The notes under the pieces are model-generated. The model was given only the letters and a program-made list of their open reading frames with translations, was not told the origin of the DNA and did no database searches. The translations under genes and the position numbers were made by a program. Positions 36,500 through 48,247 of a stretch of DNA of 64,000 nt are shown here, one piece after another. The stretch is taken from contig NC_089244.1 of assembly GCF_000512585.2 (NCBI RefSeq), positions 496,001-560,000 on the forward strand. The letters are read 5' to 3'. This stretch comes from Kwoniella bestiolae CBS 10118 (taxonomy: Eukaryota > Basidiomycota > Tremellomycetes > Tremellales > Cryptococcaceae). Numbering within the stretch: the first letter of the stretch is position 1; each line of letters begins with the position of its first letter.

Positions 36500-38242
36500 A
36501 TGCCATCTTTGATCTCTTGGGTACCCGGGTTCCGTCATTCTGCCACTACCGACTTCGCCGCGTCCGACGCTAAGTTTCAGGCGATATGGAAAAAGGAGTG
36601 GGCTTGGCGACAGGAACAAAGGCTAGAGGAGGAAGAGGATGAAGAGGATCACGTCAAAGGTTATCTTCCACGGGTGGACGTGAAGACCCAAACGGCTCGA
36701 CTGGCCTACTGGAGCGATATCATCTCTCAGCTCGACAAGATCGATCCTAACACACTCTCTGCGGAAGAACAGGTGAATTATGGTGTCTACCGAGCTCAAA
36801 TCGAGGTATACGTCAACAGCCAGAAGTTCAAAGATTATGAAAAACCCCTCAACGCTGACTCATCGTTCTGGGCCAACCAAGCTTCAGCAGCTCGAGTCAC
36901 TTTCCGAACTGCCCACGATTACTCGAATTACCTTGTCCAGTTGAAGGAGGTGCCGCGGTATTTCAGCGAACAAATCGATAATATGCGAGCCGGCTGCAAA
37001 AGGGGTTTCACACCACCCAAAATCACTCTTCAGGGTCGGGATAGCTCTATCAGCTCGGTCGCCGAAGCCAAATCTGCTGAGAAGACTATATATTACGAGC
37101 CATTCAAGTCGATCCTCGCTACTATCCCCTGCGCCGAACAGGAGAAGCTTCGTGCTCAAGCTGTTAAAGTGATAGAAGATTCAGTCCTACCCTCCTACCA
37201 AAAGCTTCTCACCTTCTTTCGAGATGAATACTATCCCAACGCTCGCGACACCCTTGCCGCAGAAGCTTTCCCTGAGGGAAAGGCCTATTTCGCTGCCAAA
37301 ATCAAGGAATTCACCACCCTGGACTTAGCTCCCGAAGCCATTCACAAGATCGGGGTCGATGAGATCTCCCGGATACATGCTGAAATGCTCGAAACGATCA
37401 AAAACTCTGGTTACAAGGGTGATTTTCAATCCTTTTTGAATTTTCTTCGTACGGACTCTCGATTCTATGCCAAAACTCCCGAACAGCTCCTCTACCAGGC
37501 CGCTTGGATCGCGAAGGAATTCGACGGTGTGTCTGGAAAGTACTTTGGTCGGTTGCCCAGACAGCGTTTCGCAATCAAACCAGTACCTGCGGATCAAGCA
37601 CCTTTTTACACCTCCGGTAGAGGCGGACCTGGTGTCTATCTCGTCAACACTTACGACCTTCCTTCTCGCGCCCTCTACTCCCTCCCTGCCTTGACTCTTC
37701 ATGAATCGGCCCCCGGGCACGCCTTCCAAATGCCCATTGCCCTCGAGCATAAAAGTCTTCCCCCTTTCCGTAAGGCGTATATCTCGGCTTATGGGGAAGG
37801 ATGGGCTCTGTATTGCGAACTCCTCGGCAAGGAAATGGGAATGTATCATACCCCCTACGATGTCTTCGGTATGCTGAGCTACCAAGCTTGGCGCGCGGCT
37901 CGATTAGTGGTGGACACCGGCATCCACTCACTTGGCTGGTCCCGAGCGCAAGCTCAAACCTACCTTCATGACAATACCGCTCTTTCGAGTCACGAGATCG
38001 AAACCGAGGTCGACCGATATATCGCTTGGCCAGCTCAATCTCTCTCTTACTACCTGGGGGAATTATCGATCCTCAAGTGTCGACGGAAGGCTGAAGAGGC
38101 TTTAGGGGACAAGTTCAACATTCGGGCTTTCCACGACACGGTTCTAGAGACAGGTTCGATCCCACTTCCACTTCTGGAGCAACACATCGATCGATTCATT
38201 GCTGGGGGTGGGATTGGGCCGTATCCTGAGGAAGAGCAGTGA
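36500..38242 (+). CDS. DUF885-family putative metallopeptidase, intronless
   Basis: A 580-residue protein of the DUF885 family, whose bacterial members look like zinc-dependent peptidases. The zinc-binding signature HESAPGH lies at residues 401-407 (HExxxGH form), and the downstream glutamate of EGWALYCE is at about 433, as in the family. The N-terminal half is helical and charged (WKKEWAWRQEQRLEEEEDEED near residue 30). No signal peptide or membrane segment, so it is probably cytosolic. It is one open frame with no intron, unlike every other gene here, and its codon third positions are C-rich in parts. That points to acquisition from bacteria or retro-insertion. It is divergent from PUT1 and upstream of the GH127 gene on the same strand. 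Peptidase activity is inferred. Confidence 0.9.
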   Translation: MPSLISWVPGFRHSATTDFAASDAKFQAIWKKEWAWRQEQRLEEEEDEEDHVKGYLPRVDVKTQTARLAYWSDIISQLDKIDPNTLSAEEQVNYGVYRAQIEVYVNSQKFKDYEKPLNADSSFWANQASAARVTFRTAHDYSNYLVQLKEVPRYFSEQIDNMRAGCKRGFTPPKITLQGRDSSISSVAEAKSAEKTIYYEPFKSILATIPCAEQEKLRAQAVKVIEDSVLPSYQKLLTFFRDEYYPNARDTLAAEAFPEGKAYFAAKIKEFTTLDLAPEAIHKIGVDEISRIHAEMLETIKNSGYKGDFQSFLNFLRTDSRFYAKTPEQLLYQAAWIAKEFDGVSGKYFGRLPRQRFAIKPVPADQAPFYTSGRGGPGVYLVNTYDLPSRALYSLPALTLHESAPGHAFQMPIALEHKSLPPFRKAYISAYGEGWALYCELLGKEMGMYHTPYDVFGMLSYQAWRAARLVVDTGIHSLGWSRAQAQTYLHDNTALSSHEIETEVDRYIAWPAQSLSYYLGELSILKCRRKAEEALGDKFNIRAFHDTVLETGSIPLPLLEQHIDRFIAGGGIGPYPEEEQ

Positions 38243-38876
38243 CAAGACAAGTTCCTCAGTTGTAGACGACTTTGAAGCGGGATAGTACTAGGATTGATAT
38301 AGAAGGTTTGTACTGTTTTGTGTCATTGTGGTTTTTCGTTTGCATTGTTTGTCAACAACGTGAGATGATCGCAAGAAAATGTGATGAGATCATGAGAAGG
38401 TCTTTCAGGGAACAACAAAGCGCGTCGCAGAAGAGTGTGATGGAGGAATGCAAGTCGTACCTCAAGCTGTGCAGCATTGCTTGAGGTAGTCCAATGATTG
38501 TCAATGCTTCTGCCAAGTCAATCCTCCAGTAGATGTCAAGCTTGCTCAAATTATATCAGGTTTAGGCGAGGCTGTCTTGTATATGCATGCGCTGGAAGCG
38601 ACTGCGTAACATTAGTCCACGCTGTGATTCTCGCCATCTATGCCTAGATGACCATAAACTTGGGGTGACAATGTCGATAGCATCGGGTGTTTCCGAAAGC
38701 CGGATTTCATCAGTTCCCACAAATCCGGCTTCGTTTTTGCTGCACATGCGACTATCCTTCGTGCGTGTGCCATCTTCCCCGATTGATATCTACTGATTTA
38801 TTGTTCTGCATCTTGGACGAGAAGCGATGGCAGTCCATCCACTCTCAACTTCTTGTATTTGAACTATTGAACAGCC
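38243..38876. promoter_or_regulatory. Region upstream of GH127 gene
   Basis: 634 bases holding the DUF885 3' UTR and the GH127 promoter. It contains a perfect 11-bp inverted repeat at 38697-38731 (listed separately). No coding exon supported. Confidence 0.5.
38697..38731. repeat. Perfect 11-bp inverted repeat
   Basis: AAGCCGGATTT and AAATCCGGCTT are exact reverse complements separated by 13 bases. Each arm holds CCGG, i.e. overlapping CCG/CGG half-sites of Zn2Cys6 factors. It lies about 150 bases upstream of the GH127 start and 450 bases after the DUF885 stop. It may be an operator or an RNA hairpin in the DUF885 3' UTR. Confidence 0.6.
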
Positions 38877-41343
38877 ATGGGGGCTTCCATTTCCTCGCCA
38901 ATCCTGCCACTGGAGCAGCGAGAGATCGAAGAGCTTGATAGTTCGTACTCCAGGCCTTTTGAGCGACCACATCCTCAGGAGACTTTCAATCAGACGGGTG
39001 AGCAGCGCTCTCTCGAATGGGTAGCAAGAATGCGGACTCTAACTGGCCATAATGTATCGATATTACCTAGTGATAGACGGCGATTCCTTCTATGGCAAGA
39101 TTAGAACCGTCTACTCGGAGCGGGTGCTTAAAACGCAGCTAGAGCAGTTAAGAAAGCAAGGGAGCTATGACGCTTTCAAACTCGGATGGCACCCGAAGTA
39201 CGACATTCAAAAGCTTCACGGTGGGAAATGTACGGTGAGTGACTTGATATAGCCGCCCCTTCACATCGTGTTCTTCTGACCACATCAACCAGATTTACAG
39301 TCCACCAACTTTATTCTGGGATTCAGATGTTGGTAAATGGTAAGCCCTGTCGGCTTTTAGTCATCAGACTGGACACGAATTCAACGTATATTTCAGGATC
39401 GAAGCAGCATGTTATTTCTTGTCCTCCACCGACGGGAAGCGATCCCCACACGCGAAGGAGTTCATTTCGGCAATCGATGAGCTCATCACGATGATGACTA
39501 AAGCTCAGCAATCCGATGGATATCTCGGTACCTACTTCACTGTGGTGGATAAAGCGGGGAAGCTGAAGAATCTCAGGGACATGCATGAGATGTGTAAGTG
39601 CTATAAGCTTGGACTATATAGTGCGCGGAGGTCTTGTAATGGGGATTGACAGTCGGTGAAATTCCAGATAACTGCGGTCATTTGCTCGAGGCAGCTCTAG
39701 CTCATCATCTATGGTCTGGTGATCGAAGATTTCTCAATATCACGCTGAAAGTAAGCCCTCTCTCCCCCCTACTACCACCCGAACGTCTCTCAACCGTGAT
39801 CCACCTCATTCAGGCCTGACGACACTAACGATGATGACTACACAACCAGTACATCGACCTCTTAATGAAGACCTTCGGACCCGGTAAAAATCAGCGCCAC
39901 GGCTACCCAGGTCACCCAGAGCTCGAACTTGCGGTCCTACGACTTTACAGCAGGACGCGTGACCCCCGCCATTATGCCTTTGGGCGGTACCTTGTTGCGG
40001 CCCGAGGCAAACGTGAAGCCTCCTTGGGCGGAAAACCGTACTTCGTTTGGGAGGCTGAACAACGTAAAGATCCTTTCTTCCATGCTTCGATGGACTCGAT
40101 CGAGGACGGGAGATATCACCAATGGCATGCCCCGCTTCACGAGCAGGAAACAATCCTGGGACACTCTGTCAGGGCGCTGTACCTGATCACTGCCGCTGCG
40201 GATCTTGATGGACAGTTACTCGAAGATGCCAAGCGGTTATGGAACGACTGCGTGGACAACAAGATGTATCCGACTGGTGGGATTGGCAGTATCCCGGACA
40301 TCGAGGGGTTCTCCGAGATCCCTCATTTCCTACCCAACGGTCACGATGAGGGAGGATGTTATGCCGAGACTTGCGCCAGTATCGCGTGCATGATGACCTG
40401 CGAACGGTTTCTCACCCACGAGCTGAGCGGCAAGGTGAGAGATGTCATGGAACGATGTTTGTTGAACAACGTACTCGGTGGAGCTAGTCTGGACGGGAAG
40501 CAATTCTATTACGCTAATAGATTGTCAACTTGCGGTGATGAGAATGCCGACAGATCAGATTGGTTCGATATTTGTTGCTGTCCGCCAAATCTGACCAGGA
40601 CAATGGGTTTGTTGGGAGGCTACATGTGGTCGGTGAAGACGAAAGGACAGACAATCCATCTGGATGTCTACCTCTACATTTCGGGGAAGAGAACGGTCGA
40701 GCTGCCGAGTGGAGGAGCCGCTGCGGTAGAGATGGAGACTGAGATGCCTTGGCATGGGAGAACGACACTTCAGCTGCAAGCACCAAAAGGATACGATTGG
40801 GTCGTACAGATCCCGAAACCGGAGTACGCGGTCAATTTCAACCTGTCGCCTGCAAGTCTGGTCCAGCAGAATGCTGTAGAGGGATACATCTCCCTGTCCC
40901 TCCCTGCCCAAAGTGTCATCTCCGTCACATTCGATATGCCTGTGCGCCTTCTCGCCCCTCATCCTGCCACTCATCAAGATACCCTTGCCATCGCCCGCGG
41001 TCCGATCATTTACACAGCCGAATCATACGATAACACCAAGCTGGAAGGGCAGCACCGTCATTTCGAAGGGATTGGTTTACTCGAAACGACCACATTTGAG
41101 GAGGTACCAATGGAAATAGAAAACATCCCTATGATCACTCTGATCTCGCAACAAAACGTTTGTGCTAAGAAGGTTTCGGGAAAGAAGGAGATCGGATCCA
41201 TGACCGTCATCGGCGGGGAGAAGAAGTGGATCGAGAAAGATGCGAAATTGAGACTGGTCCCATTCTTCGCCAGGTCTAACAGGGATCAAGGTGGTAGGCT
41301 GAGGACTATGTTCCCGAGAGTGGCTGTCAGTGATGTTCAGTAA
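38877..41343 (+). CDS. GH127-family beta-L-arabinofuranosidase-like enzyme
   Basis: Glycoside hydrolase of the GH127 (formerly DUF1680) family, whose founding member releases beta-L-arabinofuranose from hydroxyproline-linked arabinan. Exons: 38877-38997, 39077-39234, 39293-39339, 39397-39593, 39653-39750, 39850-41343; 704 residues, all in frame. The barrel domain starts at GDSFYGKIRTVYSERVL. Zinc/nucleophile residues are present: Glu380 and Cys382 in YAETCAS, and Cys450/Cys451 in CCCPPN; the second-last of these corresponds to the thiolate nucleophile of the family. HGYPGHPELELAVLRL is also typical. A beta-sandwich domain follows from about 490. There is no signal peptide (MGASISSPILPLEQ), so the enzyme seems intracellular. 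Exons 1 and 2 join through a 79-nt intron ending TGATAG. The family is secure; the linkage cleaved is inferred. Confidence 0.92.
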
Positions 41344-41658
41344 ATAGTAAAAATAAGATTCTGCATAACGCGTTGTGTCAACAGGAAGATCGTGTAAGGA
41401 ATGCTTAAGGTGTTTGAAATTTCGTGTTCAATGCCCAATGACCTGTGTCTGCTCAACAATTGAATGGAACAATCGCTTTTTGAGGCCGCAGATGAATTAT
41501 CAACAATATCACGACATACAGAAATTGTGGAGAAGTATAGTTTCGCTACATTCAAATATAGAATTCGTACGCCTACTGAAGCGCAAAACAGACCGTGATC
41601 GTCCGCAGTACGGCCTGACTCAGCTAACTAGGACAACTGCCTGGAACCGCTAGCCCAA
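41344..41658. other. Convergent 3' region
   Basis: Lies between the stops of the GH127 gene (+) and the catalase gene (-). AT-rich; nothing else recognised. Confidence 0.55.
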
Positions 41659-44151
41659 TCATGGTTTTCCCTTCCCCTGAGGCGCACCATTATTGAACTG
41701 CGCCATCACACCATCGTCTTGCCCATTCGCCGCCTTCTTCTGACCGAAACCATTATGACTTCCGTTAAATACCATCCCCTCGATCGTCTTCTCCCCTTTC
41801 ACACCAGTTGCTTTCTCAAGTCGGGTGGCGAGATCGTCAGAAACTTCACGGAAGATTGTGATTTGGCGAGAGATGATCGCCTTGTCTCGACAATTCGCCA
41901 TGTGTCCAGAGACGGTCTCGATGAACCTGTCTTTGGCTGCATCGTCGAACACTTTCTCCCATAGAGCTCCTGCAAAACACAACAGTGAGTCAGTATCGGA
42001 TGTTGGAAATTATGCTAAGGGGTGAGCGAAACGTACTTGGAGCGTTGAAGTCCTCGGGCCTGATCTCACTCAAAAAGCTGACCGCTTCGCCGACGAATCC
42101 ACCGTGGACCTTGTTGACATCGTACTTGTTAGGACGGAAATTGACAGGTTTGATACTGCTGAGATAGTTTGCCCGGGAGCCTTGATTGTAGAATGCCATT
42201 TGTCCATCACGTTGGAAGTTGGACATCATGAATGGGCAGACGGGTTGGTTTACGGGTAGTTCTGTCGTAGCAAAAATGCATGTCAGCCCGTGTTCAGTTG
42301 TAGTAAAGACGAAAGCGAAAGAGGCCATCAAGTGACCAATGACTCACGTTGGTAGTTGGCCCCGATCCTATGCCTGTGTGCGTCAGGATACGAGAACAAC
42401 CTTGACTGAAGCACAGGGTCCGCCGAAGGTTCAATACCTGGTACCATGTGAGCGGGGTTGAAGGCTGCTTGTTCCACTTCGGCGAAGTAGTTCTGGATTA
42501 CACACATCAGCTTTCTCTCATTTATCGTGGCACAGCGCTAACAGATAGAAGCGAAGATGAGACTTGGGTATCCGATCAGGACACTAACCTTTGCATTCTG
42601 GTTCAAAGTGAACTTTCCGATGGTCCTCAAAGGATAATCTTTGTGGGGCCAAATATGAGTAAGATCAAAGACGTTGATCTTCTTCTCTTTCCATGCCTCC
42701 TCGGCCTGCTGGAGAGTCATCGTCTGAACTTTCATCGTCCACGAGGGATAATCGCCTTTCTCTATCGCCTCGTAGAGATCTTTTTGACCATAATCGTTCG
42801 ATCTACCAAGCTTCCATGAGCGAGATCAACATGACCAGCAGAGTATAAAGGGTCACGTACTCATTGGCAGCCTCGTCAGCGGTGAAATTCTGAGTGCCCT
42901 GTTCCGATATGAGGTGGAATTGGGCATACAGCCAGTCCCCATCCTTGTTGACGATTTTGAGGGTGTGGCCGTAGTAGCCATGCATGAATCGCCAGCCTTT
43001 GGGAATACCTCGATCGCCCATGAGGATCTGTCATTTTCCGCATCATCAGTATCAGATTACAATAGGAACGAATATGATAAACCTGTGATGACAGGATGAC
43101 AAGAGTAGGTCAAGGGGAAAGGTGCAAACGGACCAACTCACCATTACCTGATGAATCGACTCGGGGTTCTGACTGAGATAATCCCAGAACATAGTGGAAT
43201 CGTCATCCCCACTCAAGTGAGTCGCGGGATCTCGCTTTTGAGTGTGAATGAAATGTGGGAACTTTGCGGGGTCTCGGACTACGATCCAAGTGAAGGGATT
43301 CATGAGCTGTGACCCAGGCAGGATGTATATTTCAAGTATGAAAGCAGAAGACTTACGAAAGAAGACAGGTGTGTTATTCGCAACGAAATCCCAGTTCCCT
43401 TCGGCAGTCTTGAACTTTACTGAGAACCCACGAGGATCTCTAGATTGGAGGATAGCAGGTCAGCACGATGCTCTTGGTCTCTTGGGTGGGAATGGTGGGA
43501 TTGGTGGGATTGGTGATATGTGTATACAGGCGAAAAGACATACCGAGCCAGATCTGACGATCCGGATTCTCTTCCAACAGTGGAGAATCGCACAGTCAAC
43601 GGACACTTGGTACCTTTCTTGAACATGTCGGCACAGCATATATCCTCAAGGCCGTCGGTACATTCCCATACACCGTGGGCACCCGATCCTTTCGCGTGGA
43701 CGACACGTTCGGGAATCCTATGGATGGTAGGTGGACATGGTCAACGAACTATACTAATTTGACGTGACAATCGAGATTACCGGGTGGTCCGATTGCGATT
43801 GCCGACAGAGGCCGTTGTATGTATAGGAGGCGACGTGCTTGAGACTCACCTCTCACGATCGAAATGCGAAAGCAAGTCGATCAGATGGAAATCTTGGAGA
43901 AGAAGTGGTCCGTCGAACCCTGCTCGCTGTACGGCGTAGGGGTGCGGCACGGGCATACCATTCGAGGTGGTGTAGACACTATATCCACGATTGCTCAGCA
44001 CTATGGATCTCGACAGGATCTGAAAATGAGGATGAACAGTGGCCACTCACGCATCCGAGTCTGAAGCATCTCGATCGGCTTCATAAGACTTGAAAGTGCC
44101 TGCGGGATTGACATCCTGGTGACCATTTGCTTGACCGTTGGGGGCGCTCAT
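41659..44151 (-). CDS. Monofunctional haem catalase
   Basis: Breaks down H2O2 to water and oxygen. Ten exons in transcript order: 44151-44051, 43978-43850, 43717-43544, 43439-43357, 43278-43142, 43027-42861, 42802-42589, 42492-42348, 42261-42037, 41969-41659; 561 residues and every join in frame. Distal His is His84 in RVVHAKGSGAHG, the catalytic Asn is Asn157 in VANNTPVFF, and the proximal haem ligand is Tyr370 in RLFSYPDAHRHRIG. Other family blocks: DPAKFPHFIHTQKRDPATH and GDRGIPKGWRFMHGYYGHT. The length fits a small-subunit catalase. The C-terminus (QGKGKP) is not a peroxisomal SKL-type signal. No signal peptide is visible, so it is probably cytosolic. It runs convergent to GH127. Confidence 0.95.
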
Positions 44152-47100
44152 CTTCGTTTGTCTTGGACGATATTGGGTGACCACTTGCGTAGAAAGCTAG
44201 AGCAGTTAATATTCAGGATGGTTGTAGATATATATATGACAATTCGATGAGATTTGATTAGGACGGGCTGATATATGTACTGTATGTGAGAAATCGGACA
44301 TCGTCGATTGGAGGATGGATGATATGGATATGGCCATTCCCCGGGCTTTGAGAAGAATAGAATACAGTAGTATGACGCAATCAGGCACCCGGCAATCACA
44401 TGAGCAGCAGTATTCGATGATCGAGATCGACGTTGTGAATTCATAGCGGAGGATACATGTGGAATGCTGGACCCAGTATTGCGAGATGAAAAGGTAATGG
44501 GAGAATGGTAGCTCACAATGTATGAGCATACCTTTAATGGTCATGAAAGTTATCGTAATTGCATACTCAATGGGATGCAGCTAGAACTTACATCACACAC
44601 TCAGAATCGACAGTTTGACACGGTCTCCTTGCAGAGTATTCGGTCCATCAATTCTCACCCAAAAAGGTCCACTACCACTGCGTTATCTCGTGGGGCTTGG
44701 ACGCGAATGAGTATCGTAAGGTGAATTAGACCGTACTTAGGATAGGATGGAAGTTGATCATGGGTCCGTGGAATATCATTCTCAACCATATGTCATGGAT
44801 GATGAGCCTGATACCGGCTACTCTGCTATCAAGTCGCGGTCTTCGCGCTTCTACAGGGAGCGTGTCACTTCTGCATGTAATCTCGATCTCAGTCGTTCAT
44901 ACATACTAAAACAAGTAAGCATCGCACAGATCATCATTCCTTACACTCTGCTCATCATCGACAAGGTACCTCGGTTCAACCATCATCCAATCACCAATCA
45001 TGCATATTTGACCACCTGACTCAATCCCCACCTACCCATATGTGAGTCCTCTCAACATACCATACCTATTTAGCTCATCATGAAACGTTCATAAAGACAG
45101 GCACTGTCAGATATACATAGGACAAAGCTTCGAAAGTGGTACGAGAGTTGTAATTGAGTCCAGGTACTATAAGGGCCATCAGGCAAACATCTGATTGACT
45201 GATCCAATCGCATCGAGAGTGGGGTGAGGGGAGGTCCCTACTCCTGGTCCAAGAGTGGGAGTGAGGGGGGTGGGGTGAAAGGACTTACCGTACTTGTCTT
45301 CCGATATCGGTACTTATCATTTGCGGGAATAGTATAGAATGCGATGCTCGATGATACTTCGTCAATCGAGTCGTAGTCTGCAGTCGTACCCTGCTGATTA
45401 CTCAACACTGGGGAGACGAGAGGGTAAACTCATGATGCTGATCGCAAACCACTGCGAGATGCGATGGACACTCGTATTGATCGACCCCCTTGATGGGACG
45501 CATCATTCCGCTTACGTCGGAGTCGGATGGATGGGAAACCAAGCTTTGATACACTTAATTGATGTGACCCTGATAAGGGAATGCAAGGGGTGGTCGGTCT
45601 CCTGGAGATATCTGACACGTTTGAGGTATCGATGTTGTTATTATGTCAGCAACACGAATGGTTCATTGAACCAAAGCGGTGCTACTGCTAGTATCGTACT
45701 AACCCAATATGGCGGAACACACTTCTGTTCATGGAACTTCGCCTCACTCTCCATGCATATTATCGACAATATCAACAACGGACAACTCCCATCTCCATAA
45801 TTGGACTTTGCCTCCGAGAATGACATTCAACACGGTATCGGATCATGTCATCTCCGTCTCGCAAATACCAATCAATCATCAAATCATCAAATCATCAAAC
45901 ACGAGATCTCAAAGTGGGGAAAAAATCAAGGATAGGATAGGATAGGGTAAGCCATCTATCCTGGACCGTCCTTTGAGGGTCTATTCGTTGATGGGATGTT
46001 CATTGAACCAACGACCCTCCTTTAACTATTCGATGTCATCTCGCGGATCTCACTTTTCACGCTGCGCAGCATCACAATCATTGTATTCAAACATACGACA
46101 ATACACACAGACCCACTAACTTGTTTGGGGATTCTTGAGTCTGGATTCTACGACATGTCATCAGCTCCGCTTTTCCCCTCTTGCTAAAATCACTAACACC
46201 CATGTTATGAAGTACATTTGCGGTATTGGGATATGGGATGATGACTTGCGCTGTGCTATGGAATGAAACCAGTGCAGCGTACTATACAGTGATTGATGAC
46301 GAGTGAGATCCGCTCCAACAGTCTCACAACAAAAGTGAGGCAATTAATTGACACATCAAAGGAACGCTTACCAAGTCATTGATGATGGGGTCTGATCGCA
46401 TCTTACATCACTCCATCATGCATCAACCATCATCAATCAACCCATGCATTGTTCATGCATTCAACACGTCACTTGTGAGACATCATGATATGACACTTAC
46501 CTCGTCTAAAATTGATATTGGATAGATAGGCGAGAAAACAATGATGGGCATGCTCATGCTACTGATATTTTATGCTTCTTTTTTCCTCGCAAAGGTCGTT
46601 GGGAAAGGAGTGTATCAGTACTGTTCGTCTTGTCATCCTGGATGTTATCGATTAGAGTGAAATCTCACCTGAATATGAACAATGCTCATGCTCGTGCTCG
46701 TCAATGCTGAGAGAAAAAAACAGATTCACAAAAATGTAAAACATGTATAGGGCGTCTTTCATCTGTTCAAAGATGATCTGATACCTTACCGTACCCCACT
46801 TCCAAGCTTGGTTAATTGCTATTACTATGGAAAGGAGGGATGGTTAGACTTCTCATTGGAATTTGATGGATTACTAGTAGATTGATGGGACGTAGAGTGG
46901 GTGTTAGGTTACATATAACACAGTCAATGCTCAACGATATCACACAATAAGGTGAGATCGTCAATCAAAGGGCGAGACCTTTCCCTCATCTCTTTCTCCA
47001 CTCTGTTATCTTGACAACGAGGTTGAAGGGTGGTGACTGACCAAATCATACCTATACCGTAAAGTAGTCAAGTCTACTTAATTACTTTTAGCTATCCATC

Positions 47101-48247
47101 TTTCATTTCCTCTTTCTCTTCCTCTTATCATCTACTTTGCAACACTTCCTACCTAGACTATCATCTCGGATCCATTTCACTTGGAGTTCAACTCAAGTCA
47201 GGGAGGTGAGTTTGCTCGGAGTATTCCTCTTACATTCGTTATACATTCTCCTCAATTACCTCGACATGGCCTCTGCGTCCAGACTAGTGATCTACTCTCC
47301 TGGTTCCTTGTCATCGCAACAACATACATCTCACCATACATGGAACTGTGCTAACACTGATCGTAACATTTCCTCCTGAAAACACATCGCATTTCCATTC
47401 TTTCGGTTCTACTGGTAATACTATTCGGTTCGGCTTACACCATCCTCCCTCTCACAATTCACCCTCGACCCAACGCAATGGACCCTGTTCCCTACTCCGA
47501 TGTCGGAAACCCTGCGAACCAACGTCACACAATTGACATTCAACGATCAAACAAAAACTGGGCTCTTCGTCTTCACTTGGTCCCTCATTATTTTTACATG
47601 GTCTTTGATCGCAGTAAGCAGGATCTAGGAGTATCGATTGAAACTGCTTGGATAAGCCTGCGGTCTCGTTAATTCCAACCCTTGTGAGTAAGTTGATATG
47701 GAGTCGTGTGTCCTCCTCATAATTGCTCATTGTTACTCCGAGGAAAGGATGTTGATTTAATTGAATTTGAATATAACTTATATTTCCATTTTGTGTAGGG
47801 TCCAGGAAAAAGGACTTTGCGCCTTGCCTCCCGACTCACTCATCTATAAATTCAACATCATCCATTCCCATCTCATCATCATCATCATCAACATCATCAT
47901 TCACAATCGCTCATTCTAACCGAACCACCGGATCTTACCATACCTTCATCTGGGTTCTTAGAAATCAGAATTAACTCATATTTTACACGTACCAATACCG
48001 TGAGGGAAATTTTATCAACCCCTCTCCTGCATTGCAATATCGAATGTTCGGTCTCTTATAGCCGTCTGGTCATTCCAGTGCATCCAACAATATCCTAACA
48101 ATATCCAATCCACCCGCAAATCGGCGCCCTCGTTCCCCCAAATCAAAGACGTCTCAACACGTCAGCCAGCATCAAAAGCACTCTTCGCCGTCTTCCTCGA
48201 ATCGATATCAACACTCATCACCGATCAATCTCCCTCAATATCCACCC
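44152..48247. other. 4.1-kb gene-poor region upstream of the bZIP gene
   Basis: No supported gene. Short-period repeats are common: ATCAA/TCATCA words near 45880-45900, GGATA repeats near 45930-45945, and CAT repeats at about 47872-47900. The last 1.2 kb looks like a long spliced 5' leader: donor-like GGAG|GTGAGTT near 47210, an upstream ATG at 47266 with a 38-codon frame, and an acceptor-like TTATAG at 48056-48061. From 48062 the bZIP frame is open up to the ATG at 48248. Confidence 0.45.
47872..47900. repeat. CAT-rich microsatellite
   Basis: A run of mostly CAT triplets in the probable 5' leader of the bZIP gene. Low-complexity sequence only. Confidence 0.6.

Noticed and set aside
37325..37885. 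186-codon frame antisense to the DUF885 gene
   Set aside because: It is a shadow of the strongly coding plus strand; no family features.
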